Source: Helicobacter bilis
GTDB lineage: Bacteria; Campylobacterota; Campylobacteria; Campylobacterales; Helicobacteraceae
NCBI RefSeq assembly: GCF_900198365.1
Contig: NZ_FZMS01000072.1
Span: forward strand, 1 to 48,383
Direction of reading: 5' to 3'
DNA length: 48,383 bases
Shown here: in pieces, positions 18,465 to 28,431 of the stretch
Layout of the letters: each line of letters opens with the position of its first letter
How positions within the stretch are numbered: position 1 is the stretch's first letter
Program-made: the position numbers and the translations under genes
Notes under the pieces: model-generated
What the model was told of the DNA's origin: nothing
The model's input: only the letters and a program-made list of their open reading frames with translations
The model's database searches: none

Positions 18465-19436
18465 TTACTTACAAAACCCAGCTTGGATTAAATCATGCAT
18501 ATGAATAACACCCTCCAGCACACCCTCTTGTGTTAAAATAGGTAATATCTGAATCTTAGAATCTTCAATAATTTTTAAAGCATCAAATGCAAGCATACCG
18601 CTATCATAAAGTGCTTTTGGATTTTTTGTAGCATAAGAAAAAGCACTAGATTCTAGGCTAAAATCCTTATCAAACATAGCTCGTCTTAAATCGCCATCAC
18701 TCAGCACACCAAGCAATTTATGATTAGAATCTACAACAAATGCATTTCCTAAACGCCCATTTGTCATAACATTAATCGCATCACGCAAACTCATCGCAGT
18801 ATCAAGCAAGGGGAGATTCTGCGTCTGCATAATATCGCTCACTTTGATAAAAAGCATACGACCCAAACTCCCACCGGGATGAAAACTTGCAAAATCACGC
18901 TTACTAAAGCCCCTAGCCCTCATAAGACACACAGCAAGAGAGTCGCCCAAGGCAAGTGTAAGCGTCGTGGAAGTCGTGGGGGCAGTTTGCAACGGGCATG
19001 CTTCCCTTTCTATAATTAAGGGCAGAAAATAATCGCCAAGCATAGACATACGCGACTTTTTTGACTTTGACATAGTAATGATAGGCAACCCCATGCGTCT
19101 AATATGTGGCAAAATCGCTACAATCTCCTCGCTCTCACCACTATAACTAATCGCTAACACGCAATCATCTTTTTGCAATACGCCTAAATCACCATGCATA
19201 GCTTCTGTGGGATGCAAAAAAATGCTTGGTGTGCCTGTGCTTGAGAGTGTCGCTGAAATTTTTTGTGCGACTAGCCCGCTTTTGCCTACTCCCATAAGCA
19301 CGAGCTTACCTTTCATATTTATTATAAGCTTGATAATAGAATCTAAATCGCTCAAATCCCCACTATACGCTAAAAGCGCATTACCTTCATCATGCAAAGT
19401 CTGCATAAAAATTGCTTTAAAATCATAAGTTTTCAT
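18465..19436 (-). CDS. kdsD: Arabinose-5-phosphate isomerase (KpsF/GutQ family)
   Basis: Converts ribulose 5-phosphate to arabinose 5-phosphate, the first step toward Kdo of lipopolysaccharide. The 323 residues comprise a SIS sugar-isomerase domain (about 30-170: GVGKSGLVAQKISATLSSTG, HPTEAMHGDLG, ISYSGESEE) and two CBS domains (about 205-320), the standard order. AAAGGATTAAAT precedes the ATG and a -10 is at 19489-19496. It is monocistronic and convergent with the upstream membrane protein. Confidence 0.95.
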   Translation of the reverse strand: MKTYDFKAIFMQTLHDEGNALLAYSGDLSDLDSIIKLIINMKGKLVLMGVGKSGLVAQKISATLSSTGTPSIFLHPTEAMHGDLGVLQKDDCVLAISYSGESEEIVAILPHIRRMGLPIITMSKSKKSRMSMLGDYFLPLIIEREACPLQTAPTTSTTLTLALGDSLAVCLMRARGFSKRDFASFHPGGSLGRMLFIKVSDIMQTQNLPLLDTAMSLRDAINVMTNGRLGNAFVVDSNHKLLGVLSDGDLRRAMFDKDFSLESSAFSYATKNPKALYDSGMLAFDALKIIEDSKIQILPILTQEGVLEGVIHMHDLIQAGFCK

Positions 19437-20038
19437 ATTTAATCCTTTTGTATGTGTTTTATCGTGTAAGCTAATTATCGCGTGGCTAATTTTAGCATAC
19501 TTTGCTTTAATGAAATGAGATTGTCAATTTCTTTATGTTTTTAGTGGCGTGTATTTAGAATCTTTTCTTGCTATATAAAAATATAAGCTTAAAAAATACA
19601 AAGTAGAGATTTTGTAGAATCTATTTATCATATTAAATAATATTTGCGAGATTAAATCGAGTTTGATAGGCTTTTAGATTCCATATGGTCTTCTCAGGAA
19701 TTATTATAAACAATAATCAAAAAAAACACACACAAAAAATAACCCTTATAGAATCTAAACTTCACATTTTACACCCTATGTGCCTGTATCTACCAAAAGG
19801 AGAAAATTCTTGGTTTCTTTACTATTCATATAACAAAACTACTTGTATAAGATTATTTCAAAAATATCTCAATACTATCCACATAAAGTATTCAAGTGTT
19901 TGATGAGAGTTGGCAGATTCTAAATATCCATAAAAAGTTCTAGAATCTCAGGTGTTAGAATCTTGCGGTAAATTCCGCACGATCCACACAATACAACCAG
20001 CATATTGAAGTAAAGATTGTGTGAAAACAATAAAGCTA
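19437..20038. other. 600-base intergenic region
   Basis: The left end holds the kdsD promoter (-10 GCTAAAAT on the minus strand, 19489-19496). The rest has no convincing gene; a 72-codon frame at 19685 lacks a ribosome binding site. Several AGAATCT/AGATTCT words occur. Beyond rplS on the minus strand there are two inverted repeats: CACACAAT / ATTGTGTG (19985-19992 and 20016-20023) and TGCGG / CCGCA near 19960-19975. They may end the rplS transcript, though no T-run follows. Confidence 0.4.
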
Positions 20039-20416
20039 TTATGCTTCTTTTTTATTCAACTCTTTTCTTAATTCCTTAATTCTTGCGGCTTTACCTCTTC
20101 TGTTACGCAAATAATAAAGTTTTGCACGGCGGACTCGCCCAATACGCAACACTTCTATTTTCTCTAAGCTGTCGCTATAAAGTGGAAAAATCTTTTCAAC
20201 ACCTATATTGTTAGCACCCATTTTACGCACAGTAAAAGTCCTATCCACGCCATTACCGCGTATAGCTATACAGACACCCTCAAAGTTTTGCACTCTTGTT
20301 TTATCACCCTCTTTTATCTTAATCCCAACACGCAGAGTATCACCTGCTTTAAATTGTGGCACAGACTTATTCTCAAGTTGTGCTTTTTCAAATTGCTCGA
20401 TATATCGATTTTTCAT
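20039..20416 (-). CDS. rplS: Ribosomal protein L19
   Basis: 50S subunit protein at the subunit interface. The 125 residues include [54 protein letters not shown] and [22 protein letters not shown], all family-typical. It follows trmD after 7 bases, the usual trmD-rplS pair. Confidence 0.98.
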   Translation of the reverse strand: MKNRYIEQFEKAQLENKSVPQFKAGDTLRVGIKIKEGDKTRVQNFEGVCIAIRGNGVDRTFTVRKMGANNIGVEKIFPLYSDSLEKIEVLRIGRVRRAKLYYLRNRRGKAARIKELRKELNKKEA

Positions 20417-20423
20417 GATTTCC

Positions 20424-21104
20424 TCACTTATGATGTAATAAATCCGGTCTAAAATATTGCGTTTTCATCTTAGACATGGTAAGTTTCAAATCGCTGATTA
20501 TAGCGTGATTTCCATTTAAATATGCTGAAGTTGGTAAATTTTCTTGATTTTTTTTAGCAAACTGCTTTGATTTTGTGAAATTTGGTGCTTCAAGTAAGCC
20601 AGATTCAAAACTCTCGCCTTGTAAAGACAGCTCGTTGCCAAGCACACCATGTATATGCCTAGCAATAGAATCTGCCATACATAATGCCCCTAACTCGCCA
20701 CCACTTAAGATAAAATCGCCTATGCTAAAAATCTCTGTTGCATGCAATTCAATACTTCGCTCATCAAAGCCCTCATATCGCCCACACACAAAACTAATAT
20801 GGCTATATTTGCTAAGGCGGACAGAATCTTTATGACTAAATTTCGCACCACAAGGGCTAAGAAATATAATGCGTGAATCTCTTGCCTGTTGTAAAGCACA
20901 ATCAAGCACAAATGGATCAAGTAGCATTCCCGCTCCACCGCCAATAAGGGCATTATCCACTTTTTTATGCTTATTGAAAGCAAAATCGCGGATATTTATA
21001 CATTCTACTTCAATCTTTTTATTATGTATAGCATTTCGCATAATGCTATGCCCAAAATAAGGCATAATTAAATCTGGAAAAAGAGTAAAAAAACTAAAAC
21101 GCAT
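20424..21104 (-). CDS. trmD: tRNA (guanine-37-N1)-methyltransferase
   Basis: Methylates G37 next to the anticodon and prevents frameshifting; uses SAM in a trefoil knot. The 226 residues contain [17 protein letters not shown] at the start, the knot motifs [14 protein letters not shown] and [15 protein letters not shown], and a C-terminal domain. The start ATG lies inside the last codons of the outer-membrane protein gene, an 11-base overlap, and has no Shine-Dalgarno of its own, so it probably depends on translation from upstream. Elsewhere trmD normally follows rimM; here rimM is not in the window. Confidence 0.96.
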   Translation of the reverse strand: MRFSFFTLFPDLIMPYFGHSIMRNAIHNKKIEVECINIRDFAFNKHKKVDNALIGGGAGMLLDPFVLDCALQQARDSRIIFLSPCGAKFSHKDSVRLSKYSHISFVCGRYEGFDERSIELHATEIFSIGDFILSGGELGALCMADSIARHIHGVLGNELSLQGESFESGLLEAPNFTKSKQFAKKNQENLPTSAYLNGNHAIISDLKLTMSKMKTQYFRPDLLHHK

Positions 21105-22419
21105 AGGTTACAGATGACGTAAGATAGCTTCTATCAAGGACATGGCGACCGCTGATTGTAATATCAGAATCATTCCACGCATCATTTTGCATGATATGTG
21201 TGTAATAGTTAGCAATTAAGCCCAAACTTACAGAATCTATAATCTGCCAATCAATAATAAACTTCAATGAATACTCTGTCGCACTCGGGGCAGTGGTATA
21301 TCTCCCATCAAGTCCAAAGGACAAAGATTCTACAAATTTTGCTAACTTTTCATATCTAGCTTCTGTGAAAAGCAATACGCTAAGGGCATCTGGAGCTACA
21401 GAGGCATTAAGCGAGCTGCCTGTGCCATACACGCTATTATCCCAAATATCTATGCCGATAGGATTACCAAACATACCCATTCTAGCATTTGCATTACCTA
21501 TATTTTTATAGACTCCAAGTGCGATTTTATAAGTATCATAAATGTCAATATCTTGTCTCACAAGAATGCTTGAAGTAAAGCCGGTGGGATCTTTAAAGTC
21601 AGCGAAAAAGTGATTACCTAAATCATTAATGCTTTTACCATGTATAGGGAAAAGTGCGACTAGCTTTGTAGTATAGCTGATACTCTCTTTATCGCCAAAA
21701 CTAGCATTTATGCTAAGCCCCGGTGCAACATACTCTTTTGCACCATAATACACATAAGCCTTTGCATCTAAAAAGTCGTTATTATAGCCGACTTCAGCAT
21801 TTACGATTCCATAAGTAGAATATGTTGTGCTAAAATCTGTAAGCCAACCATTCCCTACAAGTGCCACTGTGCTTGAGCCAAAAAGCTTTACATGAAAGTT
21901 ATCCGCAAATTTATACACTGCATTTATACCCTCAGCATAGCTATCAAACCAATCATCATCTTCTTGCTCAAATCTCCCTGCTTTAATATTTAGAGAATCT
22001 ATTTGATAGTGTATATAAGCATTATGCACGAACGCATTATGGGTATTGTCCGCTGTTGCGTCTTTATCATTGAGATAGCCCCGATATGCCCCCACATAGT
22101 TATATCCTAACCCTTTTGTAGAATCGTAAGTAAGCCCAGCGGCAACCGCTCCAATCATAACCTGAAAATCATTATATTTATACCCCACGCCTAATTGCCC
22201 TAACGCATAGCCATAGCTATTATTTGGCAATGCTTGTTTCGTGCTAAATGCAGTTTTATTAAACACTTCTAAACCACCATGTAAAAATACGCCATTTTCT
22301 TGCTCTATCGTAGATTCTGTGTCTTTATGCTCTTGCTCCATGATTGCAATCTCATTCTGTCTTGCATACAGCATAGAAAGGCTGAGTGCAGAAAATATGA
22401 GAATCTTATGTAATCGCAC
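21094..22419 (-). CDS. Outer membrane beta-barrel protein (Helicobacter OMP family)
   Basis: 441 residues. A signal peptide (about 1-20, ending MLYARQ) is followed by a 25-residue polar stretch and then alternating beta-strand pattern through to a C-terminal TSSVTYAF; a terminal Phe is the usual barrel-assembly signal. Strands such as YGYALGQLGVGYKYNDFQVM and the internal YDTYKIALGVYKNIG fit Helicobacter Hof/OprD-like porins, but the exact subgroup is not certain. The start is GTG at 22419 with AAGGAG five bases before it. It overlaps trmD by 11 bases, so the outer-membrane protein and trmD-rplS appear to share a transcript. Confidence 0.75.
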   Translation of the reverse strand: MRLHKILIFSALSLSMLYARQNEIAIMEQEHKDTESTIEQENGVFLHGGLEVFNKTAFSTKQALPNNSYGYALGQLGVGYKYNDFQVMIGAVAAGLTYDSTKGLGYNYVGAYRGYLNDKDATADNTHNAFVHNAYIHYQIDSLNIKAGRFEQEDDDWFDSYAEGINAVYKFADNFHVKLFGSSTVALVGNGWLTDFSTTYSTYGIVNAEVGYNNDFLDAKAYVYYGAKEYVAPGLSINASFGDKESISYTTKLVALFPIHGKSINDLGNHFFADFKDPTGFTSSILVRQDIDIYDTYKIALGVYKNIGNANARMGMFGNPIGIDIWDNSVYGTGSSLNASVAPDALSVLLFTEARYEKLAKFVESLSFGLDGRYTTAPSATEYSLKFIIDWQIIDSVSLGLIANYYTHIMQNDAWNDSDITISGRHVLDRSYLTSSVTYAF

Positions 22420-22640
22420 GATAACTCCTTGTGCTATTTTGTCCTAATAAGACATTGTGAAAAATAATGAAAATTATATGATATTTATGTTTGTTTTTGT
22501 AGATATTTTTGTATGTGATTCTATAAATATTTCATGTTTTTAGCGTGTATTTGGTGTAAAAATACATTTCAAAGAATAAATGAAGTATCCTAGAATCAAA
22601 GCAAGAAAATTAATGCCCTAAGAGTTAGTTGTAGCAATAA

Positions 22641-22691
22641 TTTACAAATATTTTACAATCTAGTTTTGCGATTTTACATACATTTTTTACA
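22641..22691 (+). repeat. Four TTTACA repeats upstream of pstA
   Basis: TTTACA occurs at 22641, 22652, 22673 and 22686, spaced 11, 21 and 13 bases apart, the first three near multiples of one helical turn. They lie 41-91 bases before the pstA start, in the 312-base gap 22420-22731 that otherwise shows nothing. They could be operator sites for a phosphate regulator; TTTACAAT at 22652 could also be a -10. Confidence 0.35.
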
Positions 22692-22731
22692 CTTTCAAGC
22701 AAATTTTCTAAATGACTAATAAGGGATAAAG

Positions 22732-23550
22732 ATGAGAAGAGATGGGCTATCTAGTCTATTATTTTGGTGTATGCGACTATCTATTTTTAGCACACTTGCT
22801 ATATTTTGTATTTTAATTGGTTTTATTTTTATAAAAGGTGTTGTTTATCTCACACCAAGCCTTTTTGAATGGGAATATAATAGCGAAAATGTCTCTATGA
22901 TGCCAGCCATTATAAATACCATTAATATGATACTTTTCTCCCTTGCTATTGCTATGCCTTTTGGAATCTTTGGGGCGATTTTTCTCACAGAATATAGTAG
23001 TAGTAAAAATAAACTCATTGCAGTCATTACAACCGCAGCTGAAACGCTTGTATGTATCCCATCAATCGTATATGGGCTTTTTGGCTTCCTTGCATTTGTC
23101 GTATTTTTTCAATTAAAGTTTAGCTTTTTAGCAGGCAGCCTTACCATTACTATTATGATTTTACCCGTGATTTTGCGTAGCGCGCAAGAGGCATTAAAGT
23201 CTGTGCCATTAATGTATAGAGAGGCAAGTTTTGCACTTGGGGCAGGAAAGCTTAGAACTATTTTCGCGATTATTTTACCTGCTGCTACACCCGGAATCTT
23301 AGCAGGAATCATTCTTAGCATTGGTAAGATTGTAGGTGAAAGTGCTGCATTGCTTTATACCTTTGGTGGATTTGCTCAAGTTTCTGGACTATTTGATTCT
23401 GGTAGGACTCTTAGTATGCACATGTATCTTATATCAAATGAAGGGCATCATATCAATGAAGCATATAGCACCGCAATGATTCTCATTGTGATTGTGCTAA
23501 TCATCAATCTTTTATCAAACTACATAGCAAAAACTCTCACAAAGGCATAA
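22732..23550 (+). CDS. pstA: Phosphate ABC transporter permease PstA
   Basis: One of the two membrane subunits of the high-affinity phosphate importer. 272 residues with six hydrophobic segments. The ABC-permease EAA loop is [22 protein letters not shown] (about 162-183), contacting PstB. AAGGGATAAAG precedes the ATG. pstB follows with a one-base gap. The partners pstS (phosphate-binding protein) and pstC are absent from the usual upstream position; the neighbour there is an unrelated divergent gene. Confidence 0.93.
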   Translation: MRRDGLSSLLFWCMRLSIFSTLAIFCILIGFIFIKGVVYLTPSLFEWEYNSENVSMMPAIINTINMILFSLAIAMPFGIFGAIFLTEYSSSKNKLIAVITTAAETLVCIPSIVYGLFGFLAFVVFFQLKFSFLAGSLTITIMILPVILRSAQEALKSVPLMYREASFALGAGKLRTIFAIILPAATPGILAGIILSIGKIVGESAALLYTFGGFAQVSGLFDSGRTLSMHMYLISNEGHHINEAYSTAMILIVIVLIINLLSNYIAKTLTKA

Positions 23551-23551
23551 A

Positions 23552-24310
23552 ATGGATAAAAAAGTATGTTTTAGTATTAAGGATATGAATCTTTACTATA
23601 ATGATTTTCATGCGTTAAAAAATATTAATATGCAGATTCTAAAAGGTAAAGTAACCGCCTTTATCGGTCCTAGTGGTTGTGGTAAATCTACTTTTCTCAA
23701 AAGTCTTAATCGTATGAATGACTTAGTAGAAGGCTGTAAAATTAAAGGCAAGATTCTATTAGATGAAGTTAATATCTATAAAAAATATGATGTAAATATA
23801 TTGCGTAAAAAGGTTGGCATGGTCTTTCAAAAACCAAACCCATTTCCTATGAGTATTTATGATAATATGGTGTTTGGTCCAAAAACACATGGGATAAAGC
23901 ATAAGGATAAGCTTGATTCTATCGTAGAAGAATGCTTAAAAGATGTTGGCTTATGGGGAGATCTTAAAGACAGATTAAGGCAATCTGCCCTAAGCCTTAG
24001 TGGCGGACAGCAACAAAGACTATGTATCGCAAGGACATTAGCCGTAAATCCTGAAGTAATCCTAATGGACGAACCTACAAGTGCACTTGATCCCATATCA
24101 ACACTAAAGATAGAAGAACTTATCAATAAGCTCAAAAAAGAATATACGATTATTATCGTTACGCACAATATGCAGCAAGCTATGCGTATATCTGATAAAA
24201 CTGCATTCTTTTTGCTTGGTGAAGTGATAGAGTTTGATGATACTGAAAAGATCTTTTCAAAACCAAAGGATAAAAAGACACAAGATTATATTGCGGGAAG
24301 ATTTGGGTGA
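23552..24310 (+). CDS. pstB: Phosphate ABC transporter ATPase PstB
   Basis: ATP-hydrolysing subunit of the phosphate importer. 252 residues, family length. Walker [10 protein letters not shown] at 39-47 followed by the PstB-typical [12 protein letters not shown]-loop in [18 protein letters not shown] signature [16 protein letters not shown]; Walker [15 protein letters not shown]-loop [14 protein letters not shown]. The ATG lies one base after the pstA stop, so the genes are translationally coupled. Confidence 0.97.
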   Translation: MDKKVCFSIKDMNLYYNDFHALKNINMQILKGKVTAFIGPSGCGKSTFLKSLNRMNDLVEGCKIKGKILLDEVNIYKKYDVNILRKKVGMVFQKPNPFPMSIYDNMVFGPKTHGIKHKDKLDSIVEECLKDVGLWGDLKDRLRQSALSLSGGQQQRLCIARTLAVNPEVILMDEPTSALDPISTLKIEELINKLKKEYTIIIVTHNMQQAMRISDKTAFFLLGEVIEFDDTEKIFSKPKDKKTQDYIAGRFG

Positions 24311-24438
24311 TAATGGCTTTATATTAGGTATTAATATTATATGTTGTTTAGTTTATTTGCCATTTAAAGTCAAAATGCAACAAGTAATAATCTATCATAG
24401 ACCATATTTCATGCTTTGAGATCATATATCCTTGTTTG

Positions 24439-24564
24439 CATATAATTCAAACATACCAACAATACTTGCATAAAAGATTCCAATCTTGTATTAATGCCAT
24501 TTCATAGCAACAAAATGTTTATATTGCATTTTATCACGAGTTTGTGTTGGTATGCAATTATATG
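24439..24564. repeat. Long imperfect inverted repeat (MITE-like or terminator structure)
   Basis: The left arm 24439-24461 reads CATATAATT, then CAAA, then CATACCAACA. The right arm 24545-24564 is its reverse complement with one G in place of CAAA. The 83-base centre has a smaller stem, AAGATT-CC-AATCTT flanked by AATAC/GTATT. Between pstB and the convergent pirin gene it could act as a two-way terminator or be a small non-autonomous element. No target duplication is evident. Confidence 0.6.
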
Positions 24565-24580
24565 TCACGACTAATTGTAT

Positions 24581-25279
24581 TTAAGGCAAGTCAAATATCA
24601 GCACTTCATTGCTAGAATCTAAACCTTTGAGAATAAAGCTAGATTCAGAGCAGCACATCACACCATCGCTTGTTTCTATGATAAAGGGCTTGGTTTGGCT
24701 AGATTCTATCTCTAGTTTGCCACGCACCACTTGGATATACGCCTTGCGACCACTATCAAAGCTAAAAGTCTCACTCGCAATATCCCTATACAGCCATAAC
24801 CGCATATCTTGATACACTTTTAGAGAATCTTGCTCGGCGTTTGGGGACAAAATAAGCGTTTTGCCCTTGCTTGTGTCAAATGCTTTTTGCTCATATCTTG
24901 GCTTAATACCTAGCTCATTTGGCTGAATCCAAATTTGATAAAAATGCAGCGGCTCGTCTAAAAGATTAAACTCTGAATGCGTAACGCCACTGCCTGCACT
25001 CATTATTTGAAACTCCCCACTTGGCACACGCTCTTCATTGCCCATACTATCTTTATGTGCGATGCTCCCACTTAGCACATAAGTTAAGATCTCCATATCC
25101 TTGTGCGAATGTGTCCCAAAGCCCTTGCTCGGCTCTACTCTGTCTTCATTAATCACACGCAATGCACTAAAACCCATAAACCTCTCATCATAATATCCTG
25201 CAAACGAAAAGCTATGATAAGTATCAAGCCAGCCGTGATTAAAATGCCCTCTTTCATTTGCCTTGCGTAGTGTTAGCAT
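24581..25279 (-). CDS. Pirin family protein (YhhW-like)
   Basis: Bicupin metal-binding protein; E. coli YhhW is a quercetin 2,3-dioxygenase in vitro, while the physiological role is unclear. 232 residues from the ATG at 25279, chosen because AAAGGATTTAAT stands before it; an upstream in-frame codon would add ten unsupported residues. It begins MLTLRKANERGHFNHGWLDT. The cupin metal ligands are visible in GFGTHSHKDMEILTYVLSG and GVTHSEFN (His, His, His, Glu pattern). A weaker second cupin occupies residues 140-230. Confidence 0.9.
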   Translation of the reverse strand: MLTLRKANERGHFNHGWLDTYHSFSFAGYYDERFMGFSALRVINEDRVEPSKGFGTHSHKDMEILTYVLSGSIAHKDSMGNEERVPSGEFQIMSAGSGVTHSEFNLLDEPLHFYQIWIQPNELGIKPRYEQKAFDTSKGKTLILSPNAEQDSLKVYQDMRLWLYRDIASETFSFDSGRKAYIQVVRGKLEIESSQTKPFIIETSDGVMCCSESSFILKGLDSSNEVLIFDLP

Positions 25280-25524
25280 ATTAAATCCTTTGTGTAAAAC
25301 TATTATCACACTATATTATCTAGGCAAATAGCCTATAAAACTGCATTGTTTTAAGGGCTATTTTTACAAAAATGTGATTTTATGTAAAAACAATGCTGCA
25401 TTATACAGACGCAAATAATAAAATATTTAATATTATTGAAGTGAATTTTATGTGATAAAAAGCAATAAATAACTTTGCCAATCCAAACAAATTTTAGAAT
25501 CTTATATATCATCTAGGCATATTA

Positions 25525-27027
25525 TCATGCATACGCCACAGCGCGCATTTCTCGTATTACATTAACCTTTATTTCGCCCGGATATTGTAATTGCTGTTTG
25601 ATTTCATTTGCGATTTCTCTAGATAATACAACACTCTCTATATCATTTACTAAATCAGCCCTTACAATTACTCGTATTTCTCTACCTGCATATACCGCAT
25701 AGGCTTGTTTTACGCCAAATTTCTCCATAGCAATTTTTTCTAAATCTCTCACACGATTGATATAGCTCTCATTTGCTTCATTTCTAGCACCCGGTCTTGC
25801 CGCACTTAAGGCATCTGCCGTGCAGACTGCACTGCATTCAATGCTTTTAGGCTCTTCGTGTCCGTGATGTGCGTATATGGCATTAATTACAACAGGATCT
25901 TCATTATATCTTAAACATATATCAGCACCTAAATCCACATGGCTGCCGCCTTGCTCATCTATGAGTGCTTTGCCAATATCATGCAAGAGTCCTGCTCTTC
26001 TTGCAAGCTTTACATTGCCACCTAACTCACCTGCTATAATCCCTGCTAGTCGTGCCACTTCTAGTGAATGCTGCAAAGCATTTTGCCCAAAACTTGCACG
26101 ATACTTTAGCTTTCCTATGAGTTTTTTAAGCTCAGATTCCACATAGCCTATACCAAGTTCCAATAGAATCTCATCGCCTTCTTGATAGAGTTGCTCTTCT
26201 GCTTGTGCCTTTACTTTTTCATACACTTTTTCAATGCGACTTGGATGTATCCTGCCATCTTGCATGAGAATTTCAAGTGTCCTTGTCGCTAAAGCCCTTC
26301 TATAAAGGCTAAATGAGCTAAGTGAAATCTCATTAGGCGTATCATCAATGATGAGATTCACACCGCAAACCATCTCAAAGGCTTTAATGTTTCGCCCCTC
26401 TTTGCCAATGATTTTGCCTTTCATCTCATCATTTACTAACCGCACATTATTCACCAATCTATCGCTGACAAACTCTCCGGCAAATCGCGTAGTCGCTTGT
26501 GCGATAATATAGTTTGCCTTGCGTTTTGCTTCAGCCTTTGCCTCTGTCTCATAGCGGCGGATAAGACTAGCCCTCTCTTGTATCAGCTCATCTTCTAGAT
26601 TTTTTAATAGAATCTTTTTTCCTTCCTCTTTTGTTAGGGCGGTGTAATCTTGCAAAAGAGATGAAAGCTTTATTTTTTCTTCCTGACATCGTTCTAATAT
26701 TTTTGCTTGTTCCTCTTTTTGCCTTAATACTTCCTGTTTTGCATGATTTATTATCTTATTGCTTTCCTCATGTTCTTGTATTATTTTTTCAAGCTCATTC
26801 TTACGCTTTGCAAGTTTTTTATTGAATTGTTCCTCTTCTTCTTGCATTTTTACATGTTTATTGTGTAGTAACTGCTCTATTTCGGTTTCTAATGCCTTAA
26901 TTTTTGCATTATTTTGCTCAATACACAAAAGCATTTTGGCATAGGAAAGCTTCCTTGCAACAAAGAAAGTGACAAATGCAACACAAATAGCGGTCGCCCC
27001 GCATGAGAGTAAAACAATAGGAGTCAT
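25525..27027 (-). CDS. rny: Ribonuclease Y
   Basis: Membrane-anchored endoribonuclease that starts mRNA decay. 500 residues: N-terminal membrane span (about 3-24), long coiled coil (about 32-170), KH domain with GxxG in GKIIGKEGRNIK at 204-215, and HD domain with the metal pair H349-D350 in LLHDIGKA. The final segment YPGEIKVNVIREMRAVAYA matches the family. Its ATG overlaps the stop of the upstream cyclo-ligase gene as ATGA, so the two are co-translated, a pairing also known in related bacteria. Confidence 0.97.
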   Translation of the reverse strand: MTPIVLLSCGATAICVAFVTFFVARKLSYAKMLLCIEQNNAKIKALETEIEQLLHNKHVKMQEEEEQFNKKLAKRKNELEKIIQEHEESNKIINHAKQEVLRQKEEQAKILERCQEEKIKLSSLLQDYTALTKEEGKKILLKNLEDELIQERASLIRRYETEAKAEAKRKANYIIAQATTRFAGEFVSDRLVNNVRLVNDEMKGKIIGKEGRNIKAFEMVCGVNLIIDDTPNEISLSSFSLYRRALATRTLEILMQDGRIHPSRIEKVYEKVKAQAEEQLYQEGDEILLELGIGYVESELKKLIGKLKYRASFGQNALQHSLEVARLAGIIAGELGGNVKLARRAGLLHDIGKALIDEQGGSHVDLGADICLRYNEDPVVINAIYAHHGHEEPKSIECSAVCTADALSAARPGARNEANESYINRVRDLEKIAMEKFGVKQAYAVYAGREIRVIVRADLVNDIESVVLSREIANEIKQQLQYPGEIKVNVIREMRAVAYA

Positions 27028-27656
27028 TTATACGCACTCACATACATATCTGCTTGTATATCATGCCATTCACACAATGACTTACTAGAAATATGCCGCA
27101 TTCTGCTCACAAAAATACTATAAGGTCGCACCTTTAAAGTTTCATAAAATCTATCATACATACCTTTTCCAAATCCTATTCTTTTCATATTTTTATCAAC
27201 GCCAAGCACTGGCACAACAGCAATGTCTATTAATATATTTTTATAAATCTTGCAAGTTTTTGGTTCATAAAGTCGCCAATGGGTTTTTACCAAAGGAAAA
27301 CGATATTTTACCATGTTAAAGCTTGTTTTTTCAAGTTTTGGGACAAATACCTGATATTTTTTATCCTGTTTTAATTTTGCCAAAATATGCGTAATATTTA
27401 CTTCAGTAGATAGTGGAATGTAGAGCAAGACATTGCATTCTTTTGCTTTTGATTGTATATAGAAAAGTTTATTATTGCGTTTTATCTTATAGGCTTTTGG
27501 TTTTTTGTAGCTTGTTATGTGTGTATATATTTTTTTTGCACAAAGCTTATCATAAATGCAGAATCTCTTTTGCATTTTTGCTTTTATTTTTGTGCGAAAT
27601 TCTGTTTTTGAATCTATGGATTCTGTATGTTTTTTGGCTGTGAGATTTTTTTTCAT
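27024..27656 (-). CDS. 5-formyltetrahydrofolate cyclo-ligase family protein
   Basis: Likely converts 5-formyl-THF to 5,10-methenyl-THF with ATP, recycling folate. 210 residues, basic. The family motif is LGVDKNMKRIGFGKGMYDRFYE (about 155-176), with GFGKGxYDR the substrate/ATP loop. LLYIPLSTEVNITHIL corresponds to the YxPxxxEV region. The N-terminal 25 residues are Lys-rich and poorly conserved; an internal Met at 28 is an alternative start. No good ribosome binding site is seen before the first ATG. Confidence 0.82.
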   Translation of the reverse strand: MKKNLTAKKHTESIDSKTEFRTKIKAKMQKRFCIYDKLCAKKIYTHITSYKKPKAYKIKRNNKLFYIQSKAKECNVLLYIPLSTEVNITHILAKLKQDKKYQVFVPKLEKTSFNMVKYRFPLVKTHWRLYEPKTCKIYKNILIDIAVVPVLGVDKNMKRIGFGKGMYDRFYETLKVRPYSIFVSRMRHISSKSLCEWHDIQADMYVSAYK

Positions 27657-27813
27657 TGTGTGTTTATGCCTTATTTTGATTTTAAATGATATAAAATCTT
27701 AATTACTTTAAACATAACATAGGGAGCAAAATATTAAAATTCATGTATGTTAAAGGAAGATATTTTTAATATACTCAAGCTTTCTATGAGATTTTACAGC
27801 ACGAAATAAGATT

Positions 27814-28251
27814 CTACTCTGCATAGAGATTTGCATTTTCTCTTGCGACTTTATCGCAGTGTTCATTTTGTGGATGTCCATTATGTGCCTTAACCCATTG
27901 TGTTGTTATAGTGTGCTTTGCTCCTACATGTATATATTCTCCCCATAAATCCGTGTGTTTTACATCTTTAAAACCTTTTTTTTGCCAATTTGGAAGATAC
28001 TGCTCGATAGAATCACATACATACTTGGAGTCGCTTGCAATGACTACACGGCAAGGTTCAGTAAGCATTTTTAATCCCTCTACAACCGCCTTAAGCTCCA
28101 TGCGTCCATTTGTGCTATATGCCTCACCACCACTTACTTGCGTGTGAAAAACTCTACCATTTGGGGCTTTATACTCAAGCAGGGCACAATACCCACTAGC
28201 CCCCGGATTCCCTAAACTTGAACCATCTGTGTAAAGAATAACTGATTTCAT
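27814..28251 (-). CDS. rnhA: Ribonuclease HI
   Basis: Degrades RNA in RNA-DNA hybrids (Okazaki primers, R-loops). 145 residues. Catalytic residues by alignment with E. coli: D9 in YTDGSS, E52 in RMEL, D74 in ASDSKYV, H123 in KAHNGH and D133 in CDKVARENA. GKKGFKDVKHTDLW matches the substrate-binding handle. The usual TTNNRMEL reads STNGRMEL. Confidence 0.97.
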   Translation of the reverse strand: MKSVILYTDGSSLGNPGASGYCALLEYKAPNGRVFHTQVSGGEAYSTNGRMELKAVVEGLKMLTEPCRVVIASDSKYVCDSIEQYLPNWQKKGFKDVKHTDLWGEYIHVGAKHTITTQWVKAHNGHPQNEHCDKVARENANLYAE

Positions 28252-28431
28252 ACTTTGCCCTTTATCATAAGCTAAATTTAAAATCGGCAGATTCTAAGAA
28301 ACACTTTTATTATAAAATCACCGCTTTTTTATTAAGATAAAGCTGTGAAACTTGTTGTATTTTAATATAAATTGCAATTAAGATTCACCATACTTATTTT
28401 AATATGTGCATAAAAGCAATTTTCCTACTTA

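Noticed and set aside
19685..19903. 72-codon plus-strand frame in the kdsD-rplS gap
   Set aside because: No ribosome binding site or promoter, Lys/Asn/Tyr-rich from AT composition, no recognisable motif.
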